Counted from the stretch's first letter, positions 25,595 through 35,300 are shown. The stretch: 64,000 nucleotides of DNA from Mesorhizobium sp. YC-39 (GCF_025753795.1 NZ_JAOWPS010000007.1:62001-126000); one strand, 5' to 3'. Made by a program: numbers and translations. Notes: generated from the letters alone by a model not told the origin.

Positions 25595-26185
25595 ATGCGC
25601 TCGCAGGTGCGGTGGAAGCTGTGCTGGGAAAATGAGTTGCAACTGGGCGACCATGTCGAACTGACGGAGTTTTTTCGAAAGACCTACGGGCCGACTGGAG
25701 TCTTTAATGCACAACCCTTCGAAGGTAGTCGAAGCTGGGCTGGCGCCAGGCCCGAACTCCGCGCAATCGCCTATGACTCGAACGGTGTGGCGGCTCACAT
25801 GGGCTGCCTGCGGCGTTTCATCAAGGTTGACGGGGTCGATCTTCTGGTTGCCGAGCTAGGCCTGTACGGGGTCCGTCCGGACCTTGAGGGCCTTGGGATC
25901 GCCCATTCGATCCGCTTCATGATTCCAACGCTGCAGGAGCTAGGCGTTCCATTCGCTTTTGGCACCGTTCGGCACGCGCTGCAAAAACACATTGAAAGGT
26001 TCGGCCGACACAGCCAACTGACCGTTTTGTCGGGGATTCGCGTGCGCTCCACCCTACCACACGCGCGTCTCGACAAGCCGCCCACTCGCATCGAGGACGC
26101 ACTTGTGATCGTTTTAACCCTTGCACGGTCGATGAGCGATTGGCCCACCGGTAATTTCATCGATCGGAATGGGCCAGAGCTATGA
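25595..26185 (+). CDS. nodA: NodA, Nod factor N-acyltransferase
   Basis: The 196-residue product has the exact usual length of NodA and its typical blocks: MRSQVRWKLCWENELQLGDH at the start, SRSWAGARPELRAIAYD, VAELGLYGVRPDLEGLGI and FAFGTVRHALQKHIERF. NodA attaches a fatty acyl chain to the free amine of the de-N-acetylated chitin oligomer. First gene of the operon behind nod box 2; its stop overlaps the nodB start by four bases (ATGA). Confidence 0.98.
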   Translation: MRSQVRWKLCWENELQLGDHVELTEFFRKTYGPTGVFNAQPFEGSRSWAGARPELRAIAYDSNGVAAHMGCLRRFIKVDGVDLLVAELGLYGVRPDLEGLGIAHSIRFMIPTLQELGVPFAFGTVRHALQKHIERFGRHSQLTVLSGIRVRSTLPHARLDKPPTRIEDALVIVLTLARSMSDWPTGNFIDRNGPEL

Positions 26186-26832
26186 ACCACTTCGATTGCT
26201 TGTCCGAAGTGCGCAGTGAGGATGCTGACGGCACAGGCCAGCCGAGCGTTTATTTGACGTTTGACGACGGTCCTTATCCATTTGCCACGCCGGAGATCCT
26301 CGATGTCCTGGCAGAACACCGCGTGCCGGCGACTTTCTTCGTCATCGGCGCGTACGCGGCAGACCAGCCCGAACTAATTCAACGAATGGTTGCAGAAGGG
26401 CACCAGGTCGCTAACCACACAATGACACATCCGGATCTGTCCAGATGCGGACCCGGCGAAGTTCAGCGTGAAATGTTTGAGGCGAACCGGGCCATCATGA
26501 CGGCCTGCCCCCAGGCCGCTGTGCGGCACATGCGCGCGCCGTTTGGAAACTGGACCGAAGAAGTACTCACTGCTTCGGTGAGCGCTGGACTGGCCGCCGT
26601 CCACTGGTCGATAGACCCGCGAGACTGGTCGCAACCTGGGGTCGACGCCATTGTCGATGCAGTGCTCGATTCTGTCCAGCCGGGCGCAATTGTACTCTTG
26701 CACGACGGATGTCCTCCCGACGAGTTGCCAGCGGGCGCAGACGTCAGTCTCCGGCGTCAGACGATCATGGCAGTATCCCAAATAATTCCTGCTTTGCATA
26801 GTCGCGGGCTCGTACTCCGCTTGCTCCCTTAA
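26182..26832 (+). CDS. nodB: NodB, chitooligosaccharide deacetylase
   Basis: The 216-residue protein is a carbohydrate esterase family 4 deacetylase: VYLTFDDGPYPFATPEIL holds the catalytic and metal aspartates, VANHTMTHPDLS the two metal histidines, and MRAPFGNW and LLHDG the later active-site motifs. It removes the acetyl group from the non-reducing glucosamine so that NodA can act. Overlaps nodA by four bases. Confidence 0.98.
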   Translation: MNHFDCLSEVRSEDADGTGQPSVYLTFDDGPYPFATPEILDVLAEHRVPATFFVIGAYAADQPELIQRMVAEGHQVANHTMTHPDLSRCGPGEVQREMFEANRAIMTACPQAAVRHMRAPFGNWTEEVLTASVSAGLAAVHWSIDPRDWSQPGVDAIVDAVLDSVQPGAIVLLHDGCPPDELPAGADVSLRRQTIMAVSQIIPALHSRGLVLRLLP

Positions 26833-26875
26833 TATCACTGAGAGAAATTTGCTATGAAGCTGAAGGCAATACCCT

Positions 26876-28228
26876 ATGTACCTTCTTGATACAGTCAGCA
26901 CCGTCGCCATTTCGACATATGCGATACTTTCGACTGCATATAGAAGCATGCAGATCGCTTACGCTCGGCCGAATAACACTTCATCGGCGTTGGAGGGTCT
27001 GGCCGACTCTGGCCAAATGCCGAGCGTGGATGTCATTGTCCCCTGCTTTAACGAGGACCCGCGCACGCTTTCGGAATGCCTGGCTTCCATTGCAAACCAA
27101 GAATATGCCGGAAAACTCCGGGTCTATGTGGTTGATGACGGTTCTGGAAATCGCGTTGCAGTAGGACCTGTTCACGAAGCCTACGCCCGCAACCCTATGT
27201 TCAATATCATTCTGCTCCCCGAGAATGTCGGGAAGCGCAAGGCGCAGATCGCGGCGATACGCCGCTCATTTGGAGATTTGGTGCTTAACGTTGACTCTGA
27301 CACGATACTCGCGTCCGACGTCATCGCAAAGCTTGCGTTGAAGATGCGCAATCCAACGATCGGCGCGGCCATGGGCCAGTTGACGGCTAGCAACCGGAGC
27401 GACACCTGGCTGACCCGGATGATCGATATGGAGTACTGGCTGGCTTGCAACGAGGAGCGCGCGGCACAGGCTCGCTTCGGTGCCGTGATGTGCTGCTGCG
27501 GCCCATGTGCCATGTATCGCCGATCCGCGCTTCTTTTGCTGCTGGATAAGTACGAATCGCAATTTTTTCGGGGAAAGCCAAGCGACTTCGGCGAGGATCG
27601 CCATCTCACGATCCTCATGCTCAAAGCAGGCCTTCAAACCGAGTACGTCCCGGACGCCATCGCGTCGACAGTTGTTCCTGACAGGCTAGGGCCATATCTG
27701 CGCCAACAACTGCGCTGGGCACGTAGCACTTTTCGGGACACGTTGCTTGCGTTGCGCCTGCTGCCCGGCCTCGATCGCTTTCTCACATTGGACGTGATCG
27801 GACAGAATCTCGGTCCGCTACTCCTCGCGCTATCGGTGCTAACCGGGCTCGCGCAGTTCGCACTGACAGCCACAGTGCCTTGGTGGACAGTCCTGATGAT
27901 TGCATCCATGACCATCATTCGCTGCAGCGTTGTAGCGATTCGTACTCGTCAGCTTCGATTTCTTGGCTTTTCTCTGCATACATTCATCAACATCTTGCTC
28001 TTACTTCCCTTGAAAGCCTATGCGTTGTGCACATTGAGCAATAGTGATTGGCTGTCGCGCAGTTCTGCTACCGCCGTACCAGATATGGGCGAAAAACAGG
28101 TCCACATCCGAAACCCGATCACTGGATCAAACACCACAGAATTTACGGGAAATGCGGCGTCGCTTCGCAGGTTAGCGCGGGATTCGGCGATGTTGGTGAC
28201 ATCTGACAGCGTTTGCTGTGACGAATGA
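26876..28228 (+). CDS. nodC: NodC, N-acetylglucosaminyltransferase (chitin oligomer synthase)
   Basis: The 450-residue membrane protein starts MYLLDTVSTVAISTYAILST. It is a family 2 glycosyltransferase: VDVIVPCFNEDP, YVVDDGSGNR, LNVDSDTIL with the DxD-type motif, GEDRHLTILMLKAG and the processivity motif QLRWARSTF are all present, followed by hydrophobic C-terminal segments. NodC builds the chitin backbone from UDP-GlcNAc. A 43-base gap separates it from nodB, and its stop overlaps the nodS start by four bases. Confidence 0.98.
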   Translation: MYLLDTVSTVAISTYAILSTAYRSMQIAYARPNNTSSALEGLADSGQMPSVDVIVPCFNEDPRTLSECLASIANQEYAGKLRVYVVDDGSGNRVAVGPVHEAYARNPMFNIILLPENVGKRKAQIAAIRRSFGDLVLNVDSDTILASDVIAKLALKMRNPTIGAAMGQLTASNRSDTWLTRMIDMEYWLACNEERAAQARFGAVMCCCGPCAMYRRSALLLLLDKYESQFFRGKPSDFGEDRHLTILMLKAGLQTEYVPDAIASTVVPDRLGPYLRQQLRWARSTFRDTLLALRLLPGLDRFLTLDVIGQNLGPLLLALSVLTGLAQFALTATVPWWTVLMIASMTIIRCSVVAIRTRQLRFLGFSLHTFINILLLLPLKAYALCTLSNSDWLSRSSATAVPDMGEKQVHIRNPITGSNTTEFTGNAASLRRLARDSAMLVTSDSVCCDE

Positions 28229-28860
28229 TGGTTATCGAGGTGGATGAATTGAAGCAGGACAAGAACTATCAATTGTTGAAGCAGGAGCTGGCCGCGGACG
28301 ACCCGTGGCGGCTCGACGGCAATCCGTTCGAGCAAGAGCGTTACATGCAAATGCTTCAGCTATCGTTCTCCCAAGGTCCTGTCATGAATGCGCTCGAAGT
28401 CGGGTGCGCGGCAGGCGCATTCACGGAAAAACTCGCGCCCTACTGCCAACGGCTCACCGTGGTCGATGTCGTGCCGCGAGCGATTGATCTAGCGCGCCAA
28501 CGGGTGAACAAGCTACCGCACATCAGCTGGATAGTATCCGACGTTCAACAGTTTTCGACTGACGAGCTGTTCGATCTGATCGTCGTGGCGGAAGTTCTCT
28601 ACTACGTCGAGGGCATAGCCGAGATGCGCGCGGCCATCGGCAATCTGGTGCGGCTGCTTGCGCCAGGCGGGCATCTGGTTTTCGGATCGGCGCGCGATGC
28701 CCTTTGCCGGCGCTGGGGTCACGCTGCCGGGGCCGAGACGGTCTTGGCCATTCTGAATGAATCGTTGGTCGAGGTCGAGCGTCTGCAGTGCCGCGGTGAG
28801 TCGGACAACGAAGACTGCTTGCTCGCCCGCTTTAGGAACCCGGTTCGGCTTCCAAGTTAA
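28225..28860 (+). CDS. nodS: NodS, SAM-dependent Nod factor N-methyltransferase
   Basis: The 211-residue protein contains the SAM-binding motif ALEVGCAAGAFTEKLAPYC (about residues 53-71) and DLIVVAEVLYYV, both typical of NodS. NodS methylates the amine exposed by NodB before acylation. Overlaps nodC by four bases and is followed by nodU after 31 bases. Presence of nodSU predicts N-methylated and carbamoylated Nod factors. Confidence 0.96.
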   Translation: MMVIEVDELKQDKNYQLLKQELAADDPWRLDGNPFEQERYMQMLQLSFSQGPVMNALEVGCAAGAFTEKLAPYCQRLTVVDVVPRAIDLARQRVNKLPHISWIVSDVQQFSTDELFDLIVVAEVLYYVEGIAEMRAAIGNLVRLLAPGGHLVFGSARDALCRRWGHAAGAETVLAILNESLVEVERLQCRGESDNEDCLLARFRNPVRLPS

Positions 28861-28891
28861 GCGAATTGCCGACCTTAGATATGGAGATACT

Positions 28892-30601
28892 ATGCGCATC
28901 TGCGGCATCAATCTGACGCATGACGGGGCGGTTGCCCTCATAGAAGACGGACGGCTCGTCTTTTGCGTTGAGCAGGAGAAGCGAGACAACAACCGACGAT
29001 ACAAAGCCATCGACAATCTCGACACTGTTGTAACCGCATTGGCTGAGCACGGTATGGATGCGCGGGACGTTGAACAGTTTGTTATCGACGGCTGGGACGG
29101 GGAGGTGGAGTCGCAGTTTCAGGTCCTCAGTGGGGAAACTCCTGTCATCCTTAAAGGGGCGCCTTATATCGAACGCGATGCCGAGGGCCTTCTAACTTCG
29201 CTCAACAGCTCCGGCCTGATGCTCGACGGCCGGGTTTTCCCGTATAAAAGCTACCCGCACGTGACGGGCCATGTGGCCTCCGCTTACTGCACCAGCCCCT
29301 TTGCCAGGGCCGGACAACCCGCGTTCTGCTTGGTGTGGGACGGCTGCATCTTTCCGCGTCTCTACCATGTGGAACAGCGAGGTGCCCGCTTCCTGGAATG
29401 TCTGTTCCCGGTGATAGGTCATGTCTACGCTGCCGCGGGCCATCATTTCGGACCTTATAAGCAAGCGGGCCGCGCCGGCTGGGATCTAGGTGTTGCCGGC
29501 AAGCTGATGGCCTACATCGCGCTCGGGTCGGTGCATGAAGACATCGTGGCGGTGTTTCAGGAGCTATACGAGGAGCGCTTTGCGGGCGACGCGGAGCTCG
29601 CCCATCATTACCGCGCGAACATCGTCAGTGCAGAGTCCACGCTTGCGGCTGTACATGAGTTCTTCGACGCCGCCGCGCTCCGATTGGAAGCTGAGGCACC
29701 CGAAGATGTACTTGCGTCTTTTCATATGTTCCTCGAGCGTCTCCTCGTCAAGGAAATGACAATTGCCTTGCAGCGCCATTCGTTTGCGGGACCGCAATAT
29801 TTGTGTATAGCCGGCGGCTGCGGGCTCAATATCAAATGGAACAGTGCACTACGCGAGACCGGCCTTTTCGACGATGTCTGGGTACCGCCCTTTCCCAATG
29901 ACAGCGGCTCGGCAATCGGAGCCGCTTGCTCTGCAATGGTGGCGCAGCAAGGATTCGTCCCGCTGGAATGGTCAGTCTACAGCGGTCCGGTCCTACAAAG
30001 TGGCGATGTGCCGCCAGGATGGGAGGCCACGCCGTGCAGCATGCCGGAACTTGCGACTATTCTCGCCAGAAACGAACCCGTGGTTTTCCTTTCCGGGCGT
30101 GCCGAACTTGGACCTCGAGCGTTGGGAGGCAGAAGCATTCTCGCGGCCGCTACTTCGCCGAGGACGAAGGATTATCTCAACGACGTTAAACTTCGCGAGC
30201 ACTTTCGGCCAGTTGCGCCGATATGCCTTGAGGACCGTGCGCCGGATATTTTCAGCCCTGGAACGCCGGACCCTTACATGTTGTTCGATCACCAGACGCG
30301 GGCGGAGTGGCGGGACAAAATCCCCGCAGTTGTACATCTCGACGGATCTGCGCGACTGCAAACCATCTCGAGAAGATCGCAACACGAAGTCGCCGAGCTA
30401 CTTGTCGCATATGAAAAACTCACCGGCATTCCGCTGCTTTGCAACACGAGTGCCAATCACCACGGACGTGGCTTCTTCCCGGACGCTGCTGCAGCCTGCG
30501 AGTGGGGACGCATCGAACGCGTATGGTGCGACGGCCTGCTGTTGACGAAAACGCAGGCAACGGAGCAATCGCCAGTTGAGACGACCTGCACGGTAACATG
30601 A
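28892..30601 (+). CDS. nodU: NodU, Nod factor carbamoyltransferase
   Basis: Start at 28892 (MRICGINLTHDGAVALIEDG) after a GGAGA ribosome site; the longer frame runs into nodS. The 569-residue protein is of the NodU/TobZ carbamoyltransferase type: TGHVASAYCTSPF, LVWDGCIF and HHFGPYKQAGRAGWDLG in the N-terminal domain, LCIAGGCGLNIKWN, and in the C-terminal YrdC-like domain LSGRAELGPRALGGRSIL and FRPVAPICLED. It transfers a carbamoyl group to the non-reducing end of the Nod factor. Confidence 0.97.
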   Translation: MRICGINLTHDGAVALIEDGRLVFCVEQEKRDNNRRYKAIDNLDTVVTALAEHGMDARDVEQFVIDGWDGEVESQFQVLSGETPVILKGAPYIERDAEGLLTSLNSSGLMLDGRVFPYKSYPHVTGHVASAYCTSPFARAGQPAFCLVWDGCIFPRLYHVEQRGARFLECLFPVIGHVYAAAGHHFGPYKQAGRAGWDLGVAGKLMAYIALGSVHEDIVAVFQELYEERFAGDAELAHHYRANIVSAESTLAAVHEFFDAAALRLEAEAPEDVLASFHMFLERLLVKEMTIALQRHSFAGPQYLCIAGGCGLNIKWNSALRETGLFDDVWVPPFPNDSGSAIGAACSAMVAQQGFVPLEWSVYSGPVLQSGDVPPGWEATPCSMPELATILARNEPVVFLSGRAELGPRALGGRSILAAATSPRTKDYLNDVKLREHFRPVAPICLEDRAPDIFSPGTPDPYMLFDHQTRAEWRDKIPAVVHLDGSARLQTISRRSQHEVAELLVAYEKLTGIPLLCNTSANHHGRGFFPDAAAACEWGRIERVWCDGLLLTKTQATEQSPVETTCTVT

Positions 30602-30605
30602 ACGT

Positions 30606-31520
30606 ATGTCCATGCTAGCAATCGATCTTACTGACGTAAGCAAGACATATGATGACAAGGTCGTTGTCGACAGGCTGTCATTCCGCGTAGCAGCGGGGGA
30701 ATGCTTCGGGCTCTTGGGACCGAACGGCGCGGGCAAAAGCACGATTGCGCGTATGATCCTCGGCATGACCTCGCCTGATGCGGGCAAGATCACCGTGCTC
30801 GGCGTGCCAGTTCCGGCACGCGCTCGCTTGGCACGCCGGCGCATCGGAGTGGTCCCGCAGTTCGACAACCTGGACCTTGAGTTCACGGTGCGCGAGAACC
30901 TGCTGGTATTCGGGCGCTATTTCGGCATGAGCACACGCGAGATCGAAGCAGTCATACCGTCGCTTCTGGAATTCGCCCGCCTCGAAAGCAAGGCGCATGC
31001 TCGCGTTTCCGAACTGTCCGGCGGCATGAAGCGGCGCCTGACGCTGGCGCGTGCGTTGATCAACGACCCGCAACTGATTGTAATGGACGAGCCGACCACC
31101 GGTTTAGATCCGCACGCGCGACACCTGATATGGGAACGCCTGCGGTCGCTGCTCGCGCGGGGCAAGACTATTCTTTTGACAACCCACTTCATGGAAGAGG
31201 CTGAGCGGTTGTGCGATCGGCTGTGCGTGCTTGAAAGAGGTCGCAACATTGCCGAAGGCCGTCCTCACACGCTGATTGACGAACAGATCGGATGTCAGGT
31301 GATCGAAATCTATGGCGGCAATCCGCATGAGCTGGATGCGTTGATTAGGCCGTATGCGCAGCGCATCGAGGTGAGCGGCGAGACACTCTTTTGCTACGCG
31401 CCCGATCCGGAGCAAGTGCGCCTGCAGTTGCGCGGCCGTGCGGGTTTACGCCTTCTGGAGCGTCCGCCGAACATGGAGGATGTCTTTTTGCGATTGACCG
31501 GGCGCGAGATGGAGAAATGA
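30606..31520 (+). CDS. nodI: NodI, ABC-transporter ATPase for Nod factor export
   Basis: The 304-residue protein has Walker A GLLGPNGAGKSTIARMILG, the signature VSELSGGMKRRLTLARALI, and Walker B LIVMDEPTTGLDPHARHLIW, as in NodI/DrrA-type ATPases. It pairs with NodJ to export lipochitin oligosaccharides. Starts four bases after nodU and overlaps nodJ by ATGA. Confidence 0.97.
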   Translation: MSMLAIDLTDVSKTYDDKVVVDRLSFRVAAGECFGLLGPNGAGKSTIARMILGMTSPDAGKITVLGVPVPARARLARRRIGVVPQFDNLDLEFTVRENLLVFGRYFGMSTREIEAVIPSLLEFARLESKAHARVSELSGGMKRRLTLARALINDPQLIVMDEPTTGLDPHARHLIWERLRSLLARGKTILLTTHFMEEAERLCDRLCVLERGRNIAEGRPHTLIDEQIGCQVIEIYGGNPHELDALIRPYAQRIEVSGETLFCYAPDPEQVRLQLRGRAGLRLLERPPNMEDVFLRLTGREMEK

Positions 31521-32311
31521 ACATGGGTGAAGGTTGTGCCACGGCTCTGCCCACCAACGCTTGGAACTGGATCGCGGTATGGCGCCGCAACTATATGGCA
31601 TGGAAGAAGGTCGCGCTTGCGTCGCTTCTCGGGAACCTGGCCGATCCTCTGATCTACCTGTTCGGTCTTGGCTTCGGCCTGGGAATTGTTGTAGGTCGCG
31701 TTGACGGTACTTCGTATGTCGCGTTTCTGGCAGGCGGCATGGTCGCGACAAGCGCGATGACCTCTGCGACATTTGAGACGATTTATGCGGCTTTCGCTCG
31801 CATGCACGCTCAGCGCACATGGGAAGCAATCCTCTACACCCAGCTTACGCTCGGTGACATCGTTCTCGGTGAATTGGCGTGGGCAGCCACCAAGGCCTTT
31901 CTCGCCGGTACGGGGATTACGATTGTTGCCGGCACGCTAGGCTATGCGGCGTGGCCTTCCATCCTCTATGCGCTGCCAGTCATCGCCCTCACTGGGCTAG
32001 CCTTCGCAAGCCTGGCGATGGTGGTGACGGCGCTTGCACCCAGCTACGACTATTTCGTGTTTTACCAGACACTTGTTGTCACCCCCATGCTGTTCCTGTG
32101 CGGCGCGGTCTTTCCAGTCGCCCAATTGCCCGAGGGTTTTCAACAGGCCGCGCACTTCTTGCCGCTGGCACAAGCGATCGACCTCATTCGCCCGGCGATG
32201 CTTGGCCGTCCGGCCGACAGCATTGGCCTGCATATCGGCGCGCTTTCCATCTACGCAGTATTGCCCTTTTTCGTGTCGACGGCCCTGTTCCGTCGGCGCC
32301 TGATGCCATGA
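31517..32311 (+). CDS. nodJ: NodJ, ABC-2 type permease for Nod factor export
   Basis: Start at 31517 in the ATGA overlap with nodI gives 264 residues. It is an ABC-2 permease with about six membrane segments; NLADPLIYLFGLGFGLG, MVATSAMTSATFETIYAAF, TPMLFLCGAVFPVAQLPEGF and FLPLAQAIDLIRPAMLG match NodJ. It forms the channel for NodI. Confidence 0.97.
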   Translation: MNMGEGCATALPTNAWNWIAVWRRNYMAWKKVALASLLGNLADPLIYLFGLGFGLGIVVGRVDGTSYVAFLAGGMVATSAMTSATFETIYAAFARMHAQRTWEAILYTQLTLGDIVLGELAWAATKAFLAGTGITIVAGTLGYAAWPSILYALPVIALTGLAFASLAMVVTALAPSYDYFVFYQTLVVTPMLFLCGAVFPVAQLPEGFQQAAHFLPLAQAIDLIRPAMLGRPADSIGLHIGALSIYAVLPFFVSTALFRRRLMP

Positions 32312-32346
32312 CGCTATTTACGAACAATTCGAGAAGGAGATAGACA

Positions 32347-33399
32347 ATGCAGTATCATGAACTGGGACGCAGCGCCCTGAAGGTGAGCGTGCTCGGCCTG
32401 GGCACTATGAGTTGGGGAGAGCAGAACACGGAGGCCGAGGCGCATGCGCAGTTAGACGCAGCCCTGGATGCCGGCATAAACTTCGTCGATACTGCGGAGA
32501 TGTACCCTGTGCCTCCCCGCGCCGAGACACATGGACTTACGGAGCGTTATATCGGGAGTTGGCTACGGCAGACCGGCCGCAGGCAAGACATCGTGCTTGC
32601 GACCAAAGCCGTCGGTCCTGCTCGACCAGGCAACGCGAACTTACCGCATGCGCGCGACGGCCGTGTCAGCTACACACGCGCCAACCTGTTCGAGGCCGTC
32701 GAAACCAGTCTCCAAAGGCTCCAGACGGACTATATCGACCTATTCCAGTTGCACTGGCCCGACCGTAGCACCAATATATTCGAATTGGTCGACTACCAGT
32801 ATGAACTCGACGACGATGCGGTACCAATCCTGGAAACGTTGGAGGCGTTGGACGCGCTCGTTAAAAGCGGTCGCGTACGCCACATTGGGCTCTGCAATGA
32901 AACACCTTGGGGCTTGGCGCGCTTCCTGCATCACGCGGAAACACTAGGGCTCGCCCGTGTGATAAGCATTCAGAATCCATACAATCTACTCAACCTCGAC
33001 TTCGAGAACGGCCTGGCGGAGATGGCTCTGCGTGAACAGGTGGGGCTTCTCGCGTATTCGCCGCTGGCGATGGGCACGCTGACTGGAAAGTACCTGGGGG
33101 GGCAGCGGCCAACCGGTTCGCGGCTGAACTTGTTCGGACGGTTCTTCCGCTACAGCAGCGAATGGGCGCAGCATGCGGCACTCGCATATACAACGCTCTT
33201 TCGTGAACACGGCATCGATCCAGTGCACGGCGCGTTGTCATTCGTTAGAAGCCGGCCTTTTGTTGCAAGCACTCTTGTTGGCGCTACCTCCGTGCCGCAA
33301 TTGCAGCACAGCATCGCCAGTTTGGAAGTCACCCTGTCACGCGAGATGCTCGACGGCATTCAGTCAATCTACCAGCGCTATGGCACGCCGGTGCCATGA
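32347..33399 (+). CDS. Aldo/keto reductase (Tas-like)
   Basis: The 350-residue protein starts MQYHELGRSALKVSVLGLGT after a clear GGAGA site. Catalytic residues are visible: aspartate and tyrosine in INFVDTAEMYPV, lysine in VLATKAVGP and histidine in LFQLHWPDRS; LVGATSVPQL near the C-terminus belongs to the NADPH pocket. It is an NADPH-dependent carbonyl reductase close to Escherichia coli Tas. It follows nodJ by 35 bases on the same strand, so it may be read from nod box 2, but a role in Nod factor synthesis is not established. Confidence 0.9.
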   Translation: MQYHELGRSALKVSVLGLGTMSWGEQNTEAEAHAQLDAALDAGINFVDTAEMYPVPPRAETHGLTERYIGSWLRQTGRRQDIVLATKAVGPARPGNANLPHARDGRVSYTRANLFEAVETSLQRLQTDYIDLFQLHWPDRSTNIFELVDYQYELDDDAVPILETLEALDALVKSGRVRHIGLCNETPWGLARFLHHAETLGLARVISIQNPYNLLNLDFENGLAEMALREQVGLLAYSPLAMGTLTGKYLGGQRPTGSRLNLFGRFFRYSSEWAQHAALAYTTLFREHGIDPVHGALSFVRSRPFVASTLVGATSVPQLQHSIASLEVTLSREMLDGIQSIYQRYGTPVP

Positions 33400-33651
33400 T
33401 TGGTTTTGGCTTTCTTGTCAAATCGTGTCGTCGATCTGGTGTCGCGTATTCGAGACCCAAAATCAAAAGCAACGCGGGAAGAGACAGGTACTCACGCGGG
33501 TCTGCGTGATCAGACGCTGATAGTTCTGTCTTGTTTGTTTCCGCGCTTCGGTTCCTAACACTGTTGAACGGACCGGCGCACAGATGACAGCGGATCTTGT
33601 ACTGGGACGCCACCCGGACCGCCTGCAATTCACGCAAGTTGGAAACACGCA
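33400..33651. other. Intergenic stretch between the reductase gene and nodH
   Basis: About 250 bases. No nod box or other recognised promoter was found. Its last bases adjoin the damaged start of nodH. Confidence 0.5.
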
Positions 33652-34465
33652 ATGACGCATGGCGATGCCAAGGACTGGCACGCACTATCTGGAAGCGTTG
33701 CTGAACGAGCATCCGAACGTGTTGAGCAACGGTGAGTTGCTCAACACTTGTGATACGAATTGGCTCGACAAAGCTCGCATGCTACGCAGCGATCGCGAAC
33801 TCCTCAAGCTCGCCTATCTGCGCTTTCCCGCAGGGAGCGACAAGAAGGTGACGCATGTTGGTTGCAAGATCAACGAACCTCAGTTTCACGATCACCCGGG
33901 CTTTTTTTCCGAACTGGTCCGTTGGCCCGGCCTCAAGGTCATCCTTGTGGTTCGCACAAATACCTTGGAATCGCTGTGGTCGCTGGTGCAGGCGAGGCAA
34001 TCCGGCCAGTGGCTGAAGTTCGGCTCGGACAGTCAAGCAGCTTCCCCGCCGCGCATCAGATTGTCAATCGCCAAGTGCCAGGCCTATTTCAAGACTGCCG
34101 ACGGTTTCCACGCTCGGGTGGCGCACGCCTTTGCACCGACCAGCATGCTTGAGATCGAATATGAGAGCCGTCTTCGCGAACCTGCCGCATGCTTGGCAAC
34201 GATTTGGGATTTCCTGGGGGTCCCAACGCTTCAGCTTTCTGGCAGCGCCATCCTTCAGCGTCAGGAGACGCGACCGCTGGATCAAACGATAGAGAATTTT
34301 GATGAGCTGCGGCTTCACTTCGCGAACAGACCTTACGCGAGGTTCTTTGAGGTTGATGACGTCTTTCGGGCAAGGGCAGCGAGCGATCGGACGGCAACCG
34401 AGATCATCCCAAAGCTGAAAGCTTACGCGGACACCGGCACGATGTTACAGCCGACACCAAGCTAG
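33652..34465 (+). pseudogene. nodH: nodH, Nod factor sulfotransferase with damaged N-terminus
   Basis: From 33659 a 268-residue frame matches NodH: RTGTHYLEALLNEHPNVLSN (the 5'-phosphosulfate loop with its RTGTH), then KKVTHVGCKINEPQF, LKVILVVRTNTLESL and RQETRPLDQTIENF. Known NodH proteins begin MTH, followed by about a dozen residues that make the first beta strand before this loop. Here ATGACGCAT (33652) encodes MTH, but it runs out of frame into the loop-coding DNA, as if an out-of-frame deletion had removed the strand. The only in-frame start left is the ATG at 33659, three residues before the RTGTH. The product may be inactive or unstable; it could still be translated. The remaining body is intact, so the loss looks recent. 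Confidence 0.75.
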
Positions 34466-34508
34466 GGGATCTTGGCATCTATTCACTTGAACTGCGCGGC
34501 CAGGCGAT

Positions 34509-34742
34509 GAGATGGCGCTCGACGAGGTCGATCCCAATGGGCTTTTGCCGGCCTCGCTCGGCTACTGGACCTGTGAGGGATCATTGACGACGACGCCCTG
34601 CACCGAGAACGTCGAGTGGATGTTGGCAATGGATCCGGTCGAGGTCGACGCTGTAGACATCAAGCGATTTACCTCGCTCTTCCCCCTGAACGCGCGGCCG
34701 CTTCGTGCACCCAATCGGCGCTTCACCCTGGGCCGTGACTGA
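34509..34742 (+). pseudogene. Alpha-carbonic anhydrase, C-terminal remnant
   Basis: The frame has LGYWTCEGSLTTTPCTENVE, MDPVEVDAVDIKRFTSLFPL and NARPLRAPNRRF. These match the last third of alpha-class carbonic anhydrases: the LTTPPC active-site strand, then PVEVS-I-F and N-RP-Q-N-R. The zinc histidines and signal peptide upstream are missing. Alpha-carbonic anhydrase genes are known from Mesorhizobium symbiosis regions, so this is probably a decayed resident gene. Confidence 0.75.
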
Positions 34743-35285
34743 GGCTGAGGCCTTTGGGCGTGCAGCCAACCGCGGTGGGTTGCGACGCCGGGTCAGGTTG
34801 AGATGCTTCGCGATCTCGATCACTCAGCGCTCTCTAGCTTGATAACAGAAGAGCGGGGCGTCGCTCCCGATGGCACGAAGCGTGTCATCAAGTGCGGCTT
34901 CCTTGGCAGTGGCCGAACTCCGAAATATCTGTTGAACCGCACGTCGCTTGCTGCGACCGGCGGAACCAGTCTCTTGACGTACCTTTTCAAAGTATCGGCG
35001 GCGACGCGGCAACGACACGGTCGCATAGGACCTGCTTTGCTTCTGGCGCGCGCATGCAACCTTGTCGCAAGAAGACAAGCCCAAAGGGCCGAGCATCGCA
35101 ATCCAGAGAGATCGACCGACGGACGATTTGGCGAGAAGCATCATGGGGCGTGCTGGATCTCGTCGATGCCATCTTCTGCCACCGTATTCTCCAGGCCGGC
35201 CGTTGACGAAGCCTGGTGCGAGATTCCGCCAGGAAAGCCGTTAGTTCGGCCTGCACTGGACACCTGAGAACCGCAACATTTGGTC
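34743..35285. other. Intergenic stretch before the dctA promoter
   Basis: About 540 bases with only short frames lacking any recognisable domain; dctB and dctD, the usual neighbours of dctA, are not here. Probably decayed sequence. Confidence 0.45.
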
Positions 35286-35300
35286 TGGCATGGCTCTTGC
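35286..35300 (+). promoter_or_regulatory. Sigma-54 (-24/-12) promoter of dctA
   Basis: TGGCATGGCTCTTGC matches TGGCAC-N5-TTGC with exact spacing and lies 92 bases before the dctA start. dctA is a classical sigma-54 gene activated by DctD and, in nodules, sometimes by NifA. Confidence 0.8.
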
